A stretch of DNA of 38,925 bases from an uncultured marine group I thaumarchaeote (lineage in GTDB: Archaea > Thermoproteota > Nitrososphaeria > Nitrososphaerales > Nitrosopumilaceae): the NCBI GenBank assembly GCA_902590655.1, contig CACIXQ010000006.1, positions 1 through 38,925 of the forward strand, read 5' to 3'. The notes under the pieces were generated by a model that saw only the letters and a list, made by a program, of their open reading frames with translations, was not told the DNA's origin and ran no database searches. This document shows, piece by piece, positions 9,718-17,593 of this stretch; position 1 is the first letter of the stretch; every line of letters begins with the position of its first letter. The position numbers and the translations under genes are program-made.

Positions 9718-11161
9718 GAGACGCAACGGTTTACTCGAATTCATTTATTGGATTTGGAATGAGTTAGACAGAACCATATTTACTGGAATAAAGTTTTCAT
9801 TTCCAGCTCGGTTTGTAAGTCCATTTGGATTTTTGGGAATGCTCACATTCGTCGTATTTATCACTCTTGGTGTAACTGGCGCATTACTAATGTTCTATTA
9901 CGAACCAATCATGACAAGATCATGGGACAGTGTTGCATTTATCAACAACGAAGTACCGTTTGGATTTCATCTTAGAAATCTACACTATCATGGCTCAAAT
10001 GCAATGGTAATGTTAGCAATTCTTCATATGTATTACCAATACTTTAGTGGACGATACAAAATAAGAAATGAAATTTTGTGGGTAACAGGTGTCATACTTG
10101 GTACTGTAACGATTCTTGAAGCATTCACTGGATATGATATAATTTTCAGTGAAAGAGCAGAACTTGCAATCAGCATTGCTGCATCATTAACTAACTCGAT
10201 TCCTGTTGCTGGGCCGTTCATACGTGAGCTGGCGTTTGGTGCAGGGTTCCATGACTTTGTACTTCGGTTTTATGCACAACATGTTTTCATTTTACCAATC
10301 GTCATGCTAGGATTAATGGCTGTACACTTCCCACGATTCTTGGTTTTTGATGTACCAATGGTTATGGCAATATGTGGTGCGATGTTTTTGGCAGGTGGTG
10401 TCTTCCCTGTTGACTTGGGATTCAAGTTTGAACCAACTGTACCTCCTGGAATTACCGTTCCAGAATGGTATCTTACAGCACTATACGCATTTTTGAGGAC
10501 TCAGTATGACAAGTTTCTTACAGGTGTGTTATGGCCTGGACTGTTTATAGCTGTTCTATTGCTTACACCATTTTTAGACAGATACAAAAAATTCTCATGG
10601 AAAGATCGTCCATGGATTACTGCGTTGGGCATTACGGGAATTGCTCAGATATTGGTGACTACATATTGGGGATTCTATATTCCGCCAGACACTACAATTC
10701 CGCTGGTAGAGAGACTGGTTATTGATCCAATTAACCTGTATCTAGTTATGATATTACTTGTACCACTTAGCTTTGGGTTCACATTAATGATGATCCACCT
10801 TGCAAAGGATGCTGAGAGAAAGGCAAAGCTTGCCAAGGAAAATGGACCCAAGAAGGTGTCAGGAATCAATCTATCAGTAAAATGGACTAACTGGATGCTT
10901 GTTGCTTTGCTTGCCTTCCAAGTCTTCCTGAATATAGCTGCATTTAACGCGTTTCTGTCTGGTATGAATAATGTTAACCTATGGTTAACTGGTGTCATAT
11001 TGATAACATTTGCTGGATTCTTCCACCTTTACCGATATGCTAGTGCTCAATCAAAAAATGTTCCAAAGCCACCAAAACTTCCTACTACAAAGAAACTAGA
11101 AACTTCACAGGAATCACTACCAGAGACAGATACATCTAAACCATCTGAGGAAAAGACATGA
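9701..11161 (+). CDS. Cytochrome b (b6 and subunit IV in one chain)
   Basis: This 486-residue integral membrane protein is the quinol-oxidising core of complex III. Haem-ligand His pairs are visible: His-x13-His in the LHYHGSN...ILH helix and His-x14-His in the AQHVFIL...AVH helix. The quinol-site motif appears as PEWY. The N-terminal four-helix part and the subunit IV-like part lie in one gene, as in bc1, although the x14 spacing in the second pair is the b6 type. The C-terminus is a hydrophilic Lys/Pro/Glu-rich tail of about 45 residues after the last helix. The start overlaps the Rieske gene and the stop overlaps the next ATG in ATGA, indicating a coupled three-gene operon. Confidence 0.95.
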   Translation: MAVSLERRNGLLEFIYWIWNELDRTIFTGIKFSFPARFVSPFGFLGMLTFVVFITLGVTGALLMFYYEPIMTRSWDSVAFINNEVPFGFHLRNLHYHGSNAMVMLAILHMYYQYFSGRYKIRNEILWVTGVILGTVTILEAFTGYDIIFSERAELAISIAASLTNSIPVAGPFIRELAFGAGFHDFVLRFYAQHVFILPIVMLGLMAVHFPRFLVFDVPMVMAICGAMFLAGGVFPVDLGFKFEPTVPPGITVPEWYLTALYAFLRTQYDKFLTGVLWPGLFIAVLLLTPFLDRYKKFSWKDRPWITALGITGIAQILVTTYWGFYIPPDTTIPLVERLVIDPINLYLVMILLVPLSFGFTLMMIHLAKDAERKAKLAKENGPKKVSGINLSVKWTNWMLVALLAFQVFLNIAAFNAFLSGMNNVNLWLTGVILITFAGFFHLYRYASAQSKNVPKPPKLPTTKKLETSQESLPETDTSKPSEEKT

Positions 11162-11634
11162 GTACAACCACAGGAAGTCAGTATGGTGTTGGTTTGATTA
11201 CACTTTTGGTCGCTGCAAGTATTGCAGTAGGTTACTACCAAATGTATTGGTTACCAGAACAGCTTGCAAAACCTGCAGTTGATGAACATGTTTTACATCC
11301 TGTAAAGTCTACCATCATTGAGATGATTGTAGGATCTGCAAATGCTGACCAGCAGGATAATTATGTACCAAAACTCGTCAATCTGCAATTAAGCATTGAT
11401 AATCATGTTATATGGAAAAATGTAGACGAAACTGCGCATACGGTAACACCGGACCATCGGTATACTGATAGTTATAGTGGAGACTTTGGTTCCACAGGTG
11501 TCATTAAACCCGGCGAAGAATATGAATTCTTATTCACAGATGCACCACCAAATACACCAGTAACTATCGAATACCACTGTGATCCACATCCTTGGATGAC
11601 TGGAAAGGTTGTAGTATCAAAGGCTAGATTCTAG
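11158..11634 (+). CDS. Membrane-anchored type 1 blue copper protein (plastocyanin/amicyanin-like)
   Basis: The product has 158 residues. A transmembrane helix at about 9-28 anchors a cupredoxin domain outside the membrane. Copper ligands are a His in ETAHTVT and the C-terminal Cys-Asp-Pro-His-Pro-Trp-Met loop. This C-x2-H-x2-M loop is the short amicyanin form, not the longer plastocyanin loop. It starts inside the cytochrome b stop codon (ATGA), so it belongs to the complex III operon and is the likely electron acceptor in place of cytochrome c. Copper-based electron transfer is characteristic of ammonia-oxidising archaea, which lack c-type cytochromes. Its stop overlaps the next, convergent gene by four bases. 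Confidence 0.92.
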   Translation: MSTTTGSQYGVGLITLLVAASIAVGYYQMYWLPEQLAKPAVDEHVLHPVKSTIIEMIVGSANADQQDNYVPKLVNLQLSIDNHVIWKNVDETAHTVTPDHRYTDSYSGDFGSTGVIKPGEEYEFLFTDAPPNTPVTIEYHCDPHPWMTGKVVVSKARF

Positions 11635-11981
11635 GCTGAGAACTTTGCAAATAATTGAATACTTTCTACTTCTTTATGTTGCTCTATAATTGAAGCGCGG
11701 AATTTAACCTCATGAGATTTCTCAGGTTCAAATTCAATCGATGCGGTAAAATCTGCTTTATTATCAGGCATTACATCCTTACTTATGAATAGCCGTGAAA
11801 CATTATTAGATATCTTTTCACCATTATATGACTTGTAAACTATCAGTTCATTTGAATCCATAATCAGAGTATTGATAACAATGCCATCATAAGCACCAGG
11901 ATAATCCACGATTACATGCCCGTTAATTTCAACATTTGGCTTTATGCTGAGATCATCTAAGGTAAGTTTGATGTATCCCAT
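11631..11981 (-). CDS. Small beta-rich protein of unknown function
   Basis: The product has 116 residues, is soluble and has no signal. Alternating hydrophobic strands with a G-x-V-x-V-D-Y turn near residue 20 give a beta-sandwich look, faintly like an arrestin-type N-terminal domain; I would not name it on this basis. The gene is monocistronic: it converges on the blue copper gene with a four-base overlap of stop codons. A TATA-like TTATTTATT lies about 23-31 bases upstream of its ATG (forward bases about 12004-12012), consistent with a leaderless transcript and a real gene. No catalytic motif is seen. Confidence 0.6.
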   Translation of the reverse strand: MGYIKLTLDDLSIKPNVEINGHVIVDYPGAYDGIVINTLIMDSNELIVYKSYNGEKISNNVSRLFISKDVMPDNKADFTASIEFEPEKSHEVKFRASIIEQHKEVESIQLFAKFSA

Positions 11982-12029
11982 TGTTGTTGAATGATTTAGT
12001 TAGAATAAATAATTTTGTTAAGAAGATAG

Positions 12030-12104
12030 TGGGCCCAAAGGGCTTCGATCCCTTGACCATTGGATTAGAAGTCCAACACTCTATCCAAGCTGAGCTATGA
12101 GCCC
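12030..12104 (-). tRNA. tRNA-Arg (anticodon UCU)
   Basis: The complement folds as a full 75-base cloverleaf. The seven-pair acceptor has one G-T pair, the D stem is GCTC/GAGT, the anticodon stem TTGGA/TCCAA encloses loop CTTCTAA, the variable loop has five bases, and the T stem is AAGGG/CCCTT. The anticodon at loop positions 34-36 is TCT, reading AGA. The T loop begins with A where most tRNAs have U54. CCA is not encoded and no intron is present. It lies between two minus-strand genes; the 70 bases on its 5' side, up to aCPSF2, are AT-rich with no gene. Confidence 0.95.
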
Positions 12105-12174
12105 AAGAATCAAAAAAATTTTTACTCTATTAAGGGTTTTACAGGCACGTTTTTGATGAAAAATTTTTTAATTT

Positions 12175-13443
12175 TTAGATTTCTATTTCTTCACCAAGTT
12201 TTGGTGCATACGCATCAAACCCAAACTTTTCTTGAATTTCTTCTGCAAATCTTGTACAGGAATCTTCATCCCCATGCACAGTTAAGACCTTTGGGTCTCC
12301 TTTGATATTTTTCATCATATCAAATAGAGCTGTTCTATCTCCATGACCAGAAAATTCAAATCTTTTTACGCTTGCTTTCACTTTCATTTCTTTTCCGCGT
12401 GTAGAGATCTTACCTGTTTCTAACAGTTTTTTTCCTGGTGTACCATCGGCTTGATATGAAACCATAGCTACCCCATTTCTATCATTAGAAGCAATTTCTT
12501 GCATGTAAAATACAGCATTTCCACCTACTAACATACCAGCAGGAGAAATAACAACGCATGGTTCTGAGATCGCCCTTTTTCTATCCCCATGATTTCTTAC
12601 CAAAAATGCATCATTAATTGCATCAGAGAATGTGTTCACATCTTTCAGGTATTCAGGATAACGAAACATAATATCATTTACCTTTAATGCCATACCATCC
12701 ATAACTACCGGATGTTTGAAATTCGCATTCTTTAACACACATGCAATTTCTTGCGATCTCTCTACAGAGAATGAAGGAACAAACAATACTCCTTTCCTAT
12801 CCATAACCTCATTTGCAAATTCAATCAATCCATCCTCGGATTTCTCTCGTGGCATCTGATCTGTTTGTGAATAAGTGCTTTCTGTGATCACCATATCAAC
12901 ATCACCTATTTCTAAATCTGCCTTGGGTAACATCCTTGAGCCATTAGGATTAATATCACCAGTATAGAACAGGCGTTTATTATCAGCCTCAACTAATACT
13001 GTACTACCGCCCAAAACATGACCGGAAGATCGTAATTCAAATTTGGCATTTCCAACTTTTACTGGTTCCTTAAACGCAATTTCTTTAGAGTTTCTGAGCA
13101 TACTGTTTAGATGACCATAATCAAATGCAAGCTTTGCTTTTTCAATCTTCAACATATCTTCAATCAGTAGCATGCTTAGATCAAGAGTTGGCGGTGTGCA
13201 GTAGACCTTGGTATTACCACCATTAAACAAAGCTGGCACACAACCAGAGTGGTCCAAGTGAGCATGAGTAATTATTGTAGCATCCACATCCTTTGGTTTA
13301 ACATGAAGTGGATACGATGGAGGGTCATTACGTTTTCTGGCAAACATCACACCATAGTCCAAAAGCAAATTTGCACCATTAGATTTTACAAGGAAGCCAG
13401 ATCTACCAACTTCATTAGCTGCACCCAAAACTTCAACATTCAC
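12175..13443 (-). CDS. MBL/beta-CASP ribonuclease, aCPSF2 type
   Basis: This protein of about 422 residues is a metallo-beta-lactamase/beta-CASP nuclease of the archaeal CPSF family, acting in RNA 3'-end processing and decay. Motif 2 THAHLDHSG (His60, His62, Asp64, His65) binds zinc; later motifs include the YTGDIN aspartate, the SGHGD histidine near residue 365 and the C-terminal VHGDE histidine. There is no N-terminal KH domain, which separates it from aCPSF1 (about 640 aa) and fits the shorter aCPSF2. I prefer GTG at 13443, with AGGA eight bases upstream, over TTG at 13449. A TATA-like ATTATTTAAG lies about 30 bases upstream. It is divergent from the next gene, sharing a 100-base regulatory gap. 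Confidence 0.85.
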   Translation of the reverse strand: MNVEVLGAANEVGRSGFLVKSNGANLLLDYGVMFARKRNDPPSYPLHVKPKDVDATIITHAHLDHSGCVPALFNGGNTKVYCTPPTLDLSMLLIEDMLKIEKAKLAFDYGHLNSMLRNSKEIAFKEPVKVGNAKFELRSSGHVLGGSTVLVEADNKRLFYTGDINPNGSRMLPKADLEIGDVDMVITESTYSQTDQMPREKSEDGLIEFANEVMDRKGVLFVPSFSVERSQEIACVLKNANFKHPVVMDGMALKVNDIMFRYPEYLKDVNTFSDAINDAFLVRNHGDRKRAISEPCVVISPAGMLVGGNAVFYMQEIASNDRNGVAMVSYQADGTPGKKLLETGKISTRGKEMKVKASVKRFEFSGHGDRTALFDMMKNIKGDPKVLTVHGDEDSCTRFAEEIQEKFGFDAYAPKLGEEIEI

Positions 13444-13485
13444 GAACAAAATCCTGAGCCTACACCTTAAAATCTTCTTAAATAA

Positions 13486-13550
13486 TCAGATCAAATTACG
13501 ATCTGGAAAATAAGCCCAACCTTTAATTAGTGCTACCTAAGATCTGATCA
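13486..13550. promoter_or_regulatory. Divergent promoter region with three GATCTG copies
   Basis: The gap between aCPSF2 and the 70-residue gene contains TCAGATCA (13486-13493), GATCTG (13500-13505) and GATCTGATCA (13541-13550). The first two form an inverted repeat with a seven-base spacer, and the third lies just before the rightward ATG. TTTAATTA at 13522-13529, 25-32 bases before the ATG at 13554, is the rightward TATA box, preceded by a BRE-like AACC. The repeats straddle both promoters as operators would. A regulator is not known. Confidence 0.4.
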
Positions 13551-13553
13551 AAC

Positions 13554-13766
13554 ATGGGAAGATCTTATGCAGAATGGGAAGCACAACAAGACAAAGCACT
13601 TGTCGCAAAAGTTCGCGCAGGTGATGAGGCTAACAAACCATTACTAAACCAAGTAAACTGGATTTGGGTTCAAAATCTTATGAATCAAAAAGCAGATCTA
13701 AATCCAAGCTCAGCCGAACTATTGGACTGGGTTACTTCTGGTCAAATAGAAGCAATGCGAAAATAA
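13554..13766 (+). CDS. Small conserved-looking 70-residue protein
   Basis: This soluble, helical, Gln/Asn/Trp-containing protein has no signal, metal motif or membrane segment. The middle reads NQVNWIWVQNLMNQ, an amphipathic helix, followed by a probable helix-turn-helix-sized segment ending in QIEAMRK. I do not recognise the family. Support for a real gene comes from a TATA box (13522-13529) at leaderless spacing, a hairpin terminator immediately after the stop, and codon use like its neighbours. It is a single-gene unit between aCPSF2 and the ferredoxin. Confidence 0.65.
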   Translation: MGRSYAEWEAQQDKALVAKVRAGDEANKPLLNQVNWIWVQNLMNQKADLNPSSAELLDWVTSGQIEAMRK

Positions 13767-13798
13767 ACGTGAATATCACGTATTCTTTTTGTTTTTTT
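13767..13798 (+). terminator. Hairpin plus T-tract terminator
   Basis: A perfect six-base inverted repeat ACGTGA/TCACGT with a three-base loop (13767-13781) starts right after the stop codon and is followed by T-rich sequence to 13798. It ends the 70-residue gene's transcript. Confidence 0.65.
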
Positions 13799-13863
13799 AT
13801 TAACGTTAGTTCTGCCTAACCGATCACTATCAACTATAACCGTGTTATGGTTTTCAATCATGG

Positions 13864-13871
13864 TTTAAATA
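13864..13871 (+). promoter_or_regulatory. TATA box for the ferredoxin gene
   Basis: TTTAAATA lies 34-41 bases before the ATG at 13905, so the transcript should start about 10-15 bases upstream of the ATG. It separates the ferredoxin from the gene before it, which has its own terminator. Confidence 0.5.
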
Positions 13872-13904
13872 GCAAAAATAATGTTTTATTGTTAAGTGAA
13901 ATAA

Positions 13905-14207
13905 ATGCCAATCGCAATTTTACCAGACGTAGATGAGCAGAGATGTATCGGATGTGCACTATGTGTAGAAATCTGTACAACTCTAGGCCCTGACGTACTC
14001 CGTGTAAAACCAGTAGAAGGTTGGAAGAGAGGTAAAGCATTTGTATTTTATCCAGAGAGATGTATCTCTGATGGTGCATGCATCGGTGTATGCCCAACAA
14101 AGTCAATCTTTTGGATGAGACCAATGAATTACACTGCAGGACAACCTGTACCTCTTCACAAGAACGGTGTATTCGTTAAAGGATGGGCAGAAGACGCAGC
14201 ACTGTAA
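13905..14207 (+). CDS. Two-cluster ferredoxin with one Asp-ligated site
   Basis: This 100-residue soluble electron carrier has ferredoxin motifs Cys14-x2-Cys17-x2-Cys20-x3-Cys24 and Cys53-x2-Asp56-x2-Cys59-x3-Cys63-Pro. By the cross-ligation rule of bacterial-type ferredoxins, one cluster is bound by four Cys (14, 17, 20, 63) and the other by Cys53, Asp56, Cys59 and Cys24. An Asp at this position is the arrangement known from Pyrococcus furiosus ferredoxin, where the cluster converts easily between 3Fe and 4Fe. The stretch between motifs (28 residues) and a C-terminal extension of about 35 residues make it longer than the classical 55-60 aa. It probably serves 2-oxoacid oxidoreductases and biosynthetic reductions. 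It has its own promoter and T-rich terminator. Confidence 0.9.
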   Translation: MPIAILPDVDEQRCIGCALCVEICTTLGPDVLRVKPVEGWKRGKAFVFYPERCISDGACIGVCPTKSIFWMRPMNYTAGQPVPLHKNGVFVKGWAEDAAL

Positions 14208-14216
14208 AGCTGTCTC

Positions 14217-14243
14217 TTTTTAATCTTTTTTTATTTTATTTTT
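14217..14243 (+). terminator. T-rich terminator after ferredoxin
   Basis: Runs of five, seven, four and five T follow the ferredoxin stop with no hairpin. The tract reaches the stop codon of the convergent archaeosine transglycosylase gene. Confidence 0.55.
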
Positions 14244-15750
14244 AGAAAAATTTTCGTTTTGTACCTTTTGGCAATAACTTAACGAACGGCTTTAGAAAAT
14301 TATCATTTTTTGGTGTGTGTAGCACATCAAAATTATTTTTCAAAAAGAAAGCATTCCAGTTTTTCTTAAATGTTGGAAAATCTTCAGGTGAAAAATCTTT
14401 TCTCGGTGTTTCATAATGAGATGCCGGATACATGTCTGAGAGCTCCAGTGGTATTACACCAAGAAATTCATTATAAAAGCAAAACTGAATAGATTCAGAA
14501 TCTTTGAACTTCTCTCTAAGAATTGAGTAATCGTTTGTTAGATAAGCAGGTCTAATGTCGGTATTTTTGGTTAGAACCATGATCTTTTTCTTGGTTTTGA
14601 ACTTCTCTACTGTGGATTTGAATGCAAGTATTTCTGGTCTATATTGGTCATCTTTTGAAAATAGAAAGATGGATCTTTCTTTGAATTTTGGTGTAGTGTG
14701 TAGAAAGTAGTTAGAATTTTTAGTAAAAACATCAATCGCTTCAAACAGCTTTGGATGTGCACGCATTTTTTTCATTACATACTCCCAAAGCCTACCTTGG
14801 TGGATTGACTCCTTGACCCTATCTACCTCAGCCTTAATGGCGAATAAATTATGGAGTGCTATACTACCTATTTTTTCTTCAGATTCTAATGAGAGTATTT
14901 CCTTCGGAGTAAATTTTGTACATACTTCACATGTACATGAAAAATGCCTAATATCCGCAAGACGGCTTGTTTTGTCCTCCTCTATGTATCTATCATGCTT
15001 GGCATACAGTATGTATGATGCTGAGTCGAAAGTGTCACATCCAAGTGCTACGGCCAGAGGTATTGTCAATGGGTGACCTGCTCCAAAAAGATGTAATGGA
15101 ATTGCATCTGGCATCTCTTTTTTGGCGGTTATTATCATGGACGCTAGTAATCTATACTCGTATGACTCCATGAATTCAACAGGGCTACCAAGTGCTAGCA
15201 TAGAAAAGCCTTGTTTTACAAGATTCTTGGTAGAGTTTTTTACTAATTCTTGATGTTCTCCACCCTGAATTGGACCTATCCAAATTTGACCATTGTCAGA
15301 ACTATTGTCAAGTGTTTCCTTTGAAACCTTTAGAGTTTGATTAACATATGATTTTGCCTTTTTTTTACTAAGACCAAAACCAGTAGGCTTGTCTAGAGGT
15401 ATTGCAAAGTCTGTCATTATTCCTTTTTCAAATTCAGCCATCTCAGGTGGTTCTACATCTACGTCACCATATTCCAATACCTGATATCCACCCGAATCTG
15501 TCATGATAGCACCATCAAAATTGATTATATCATGAATTCCTTTTTTAGTTGCATCTTGCCCAAAATTTTTCATTGTAATGTAGGCGTTAGTAATTACAAG
15601 ATCAAAACCAATATCCTTGATTTTTTTGGTCGGAATTAACTGCTTTACAGGGTGAATTACTGGTACATATGCGGGAGTTTCGATTTTACCATGGTTTGTA
15701 TGTAAGATTCCTATTCTTCCAGATAAATCACTTTTAATTATCTCAAACAT
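14242..15750 (-). CDS. tgtA: Archaeosine tRNA-guanine(15) transglycosylase
   Basis: This 502-residue enzyme exchanges guanine-15 in the D loop of archaeal tRNAs for preQ0, the first step of archaeosine formation. Family marks are MTDSGGYQVL near residue 85 (substrate-binding Asp), GPIQGG near 155, the FDSASY nucleophile region near 240 and the zinc site CTCEVC followed by a downstream His in LHNL. The C-terminal about 160 residues form an extra domain. At 502 residues it is shorter than the Pyrococcus enzyme (582 aa) and I see no clear PUA domain at the end, so that module may be lost or encoded separately (inference). It converges on the ferredoxin and lies just downstream of the adenylate kinase-like gene. 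Confidence 0.93.
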   Translation of the reverse strand: MFEIIKSDLSGRIGILHTNHGKIETPAYVPVIHPVKQLIPTKKIKDIGFDLVITNAYITMKNFGQDATKKGIHDIINFDGAIMTDSGGYQVLEYGDVDVEPPEMAEFEKGIMTDFAIPLDKPTGFGLSKKKAKSYVNQTLKVSKETLDNSSDNGQIWIGPIQGGEHQELVKNSTKNLVKQGFSMLALGSPVEFMESYEYRLLASMIITAKKEMPDAIPLHLFGAGHPLTIPLAVALGCDTFDSASYILYAKHDRYIEEDKTSRLADIRHFSCTCEVCTKFTPKEILSLESEEKIGSIALHNLFAIKAEVDRVKESIHQGRLWEYVMKKMRAHPKLFEAIDVFTKNSNYFLHTTPKFKERSIFLFSKDDQYRPEILAFKSTVEKFKTKKKIMVLTKNTDIRPAYLTNDYSILREKFKDSESIQFCFYNEFLGVIPLELSDMYPASHYETPRKDFSPEDFPTFKKNWNAFFLKNNFDVLHTPKNDNFLKPFVKLLPKGTKRKFF

Positions 15751-15782
15751 TCTATAACATTTTCAAACTGTTCTATATTAAA

Positions 15783-16340
15783 CTAGTCTGGAAAAAATTT
15801 CTTTAAATCATTTTTTTGTGCTATGTCCGTTAACCAATCAATTACATCTCCTTTCGAAGTTCTGTTGATAACACCCTCAATTTTTTTTGCAGTTTCTTCA
15901 GCTGTAATTGATGTTGCATTGATTTGAAATGTTTTATTTTCACCCAAGTTTTGAATCGAATCATAAGCAATAATACCTAAAATTTCACTACCCAGATTAT
16001 CATTTTTTTTCTTATCAGAGTAGTTTCTTTTCTCATAAACGTCAATGAGTTCATATGGATTTTTCCTAAGTACAATCACTGTTGAAACTAGTTCCTTAGA
16101 AACAACAAATGGAGCCAAATGTCCAACAAGTAATGATTTGTCTGAAATTTTTTCTTCTAACAGCTTTTTTGTTTTTTCAACATCCACATCGATCGAATCA
16201 TTTTCTTCTGACATTCCAATCTTTACAGCTTCTTTGTTAACATCAATAATTTTGTATCCTAATGTCTCAGCTACTATCTTAGATACGGTATGTTTTCCTA
16301 CACCTGGATTTCCTGTTAAAACTAACACAAGTGTATTCAA
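15783..16340 (-). CDS. Fap7/AK6-type adenylate kinase
   Basis: This protein of about 185 residues is of the archaeal AK6/Fap7 family, which acts in late small-subunit maturation (20S pre-rRNA processing in eukaryotes) with weak adenylate kinase activity. The P-loop GNPGVGKHT lies at the very N-terminus, followed by VVLRKNPYELIDVYEKRNY, the family's lid-like Arg region. The open frame extends upstream to 16436, but that would add a non-homologous leader and overlap the divergent GTPase. TTG at 16340 (residues MNTLVLVLTG) or GTG at 16328 places the P-loop correctly. It is divergent from the TGS GTPase gene; the spacer is AT-rich. Confidence 0.8.
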   Translation of the reverse strand: MNTLVLVLTGNPGVGKHTVSKIVAETLGYKIIDVNKEAVKIGMSEENDSIDVDVEKTKKLLEEKISDKSLLVGHLAPFVVSKELVSTVIVLRKNPYELIDVYEKRNYSDKKKNDNLGSEILGIIAYDSIQNLGENKTFQINATSITAEETAKKIEGVINRTSKGDVIDWLTDIAQKNDLKKFFPD

Positions 16341-16398
16341 AATATGCTTGGTTAAAAATTTCTGTAATACTAATATGTATAGGCACGAATAATATGAT

Positions 16399-17592
16399 AT
16401 GCAGATTGGCCTTCTTGGCAAAGCCAATGTTGGCAAATCAACATTTTTCTCGGCAGCAACTGAAACTGTTGTTCAAACTGGTAATTTTCCATTTACAACA
16501 ATAGAACCAAACATAGGTGTAACCCATGTTAAAGTTGATTGTGCATGCAAAAGTCTTCAAAAAAGATGTGGAAATAATCTTTGTGTCGATGGGACTCGTT
16601 TTATCCCAATAAAGTTGATTGATGTTGCGGGTCTTGTTCCAGGTGCGCATGATGGTAAGGGTCTCGGAAATCAGTTTCTAACTGACGCCATGAAAGCTGA
16701 TGCATTAGTACATGTAGTTGACATTTCAGGTTCAACGGATATTCAGGGACAACCAGTAACCGTTGGTACACATGATCCATTAGAAGACATAAAATTTGTA
16801 GAAGACGAATTTGATCTCTGGTTTAAGCAGTTATTTGATAGGGAGTGGTCTAAACTTACTAAAGAAATTGAACAAAAACGTGCAAAGATTTCTGATGGAC
16901 TAGCACGGAGATTCACTGGTTTAGGAATAAAAGAAGCTGATATAGATCATGTGTTAAATTCAATGTCACTAAAATCAAAAAAACCTACAGAATGGTCAGA
17001 TGATGAAATCATAAAATTTTTAAAATCTTTAAGAAAAGTTGCAAAGCCTATGATTATTGCAGCTAACAAAGCGGATCTATGCGAGGATCTAACTATAACA
17101 AAAAATATTTCTGAGAACTTTACAATTATTCCTTGCAGTGCAGAAACTGAGCTTATGTTGAGGAGGGCTGTTAAAGCTGGACTGGTTCAGTATGTACCAG
17201 GCGGTGATGATTTTCAGGGAAAAGATGACAGGCAACTTTCTGATGAGCAAAATAAGGCATTACATCTTGCAAAAAACGTTTTCACGAAAATTGGTGTAAC
17301 AGGTGTTCAAAAAATTCTTAATTCCATTATTTTTGACATAATGAAGTTGATAGTTGTTTATCCTGTTGAAGATGAATCAAAACTTTCTAACAAGGATGGG
17401 CAAATCTTACCTGACGCACGATTATTAGATTCTTCTGCGACTGCAAAAGAACTCGCATTTACAATTCATCAAGACATTGGTAATGGGTTTTTACACGCTA
17501 TTGATGCAAAAACAAAACAAAGAATAGGTGCAGATCATCAACTAAAAAATGGCGACGTGATAAAAATAGTGTCTACACTAAGTAGGGGATAA
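16399..17592 (+). CDS. YchF/Obg-like GTPase with TGS domain
   Basis: This 397-residue P-loop GTPase has G1 GKANVGKST (7-15), G3 DVAGLVPGA and G4 NKAD, and a C-terminal TGS domain (about 320-395, ending IVSTLSRG). NKAD predicts GTP specificity, unlike true YchF/OLA1, which has an altered G4 and prefers ATP. A Cys cluster CACKSLQKRCGNNLC at about 49-63 could bind metal. Archaeal relatives associate with ribosomes or tRNA; the exact role is not settled. It starts at ATG and is followed after one base by kae1, so the two are co-transcribed. Confidence 0.88.
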   Translation: MQIGLLGKANVGKSTFFSAATETVVQTGNFPFTTIEPNIGVTHVKVDCACKSLQKRCGNNLCVDGTRFIPIKLIDVAGLVPGAHDGKGLGNQFLTDAMKADALVHVVDISGSTDIQGQPVTVGTHDPLEDIKFVEDEFDLWFKQLFDREWSKLTKEIEQKRAKISDGLARRFTGLGIKEADIDHVLNSMSLKSKKPTEWSDDEIIKFLKSLRKVAKPMIIAANKADLCEDLTITKNISENFTIIPCSAETELMLRRAVKAGLVQYVPGGDDFQGKDDRQLSDEQNKALHLAKNVFTKIGVTGVQKILNSIIFDIMKLIVVYPVEDESKLSNKDGQILPDARLLDSSATAKELAFTIHQDIGNGFLHAIDAKTKQRIGADHQLKNGDVIKIVSTLSRG

Positions 17593-17593
17593 T

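Noticed and set aside
11631-11634. Four-base overlap of convergent stops as a frameshift sign
   Set aside because: Both proteins end normally; the cupredoxin ligand loop and its terminal strand are complete.
13807-13862. Possible small RNA or hairpin (AACC...GGTT) before the ferredoxin
   Set aside because: The stem has only four pairs and no conserved form is recognisable.
16341-16436. Upstream extension of the Fap7-like gene
   Set aside because: It adds 32 unrelated residues before the P-loop and overlaps the start of the divergent GTPase.
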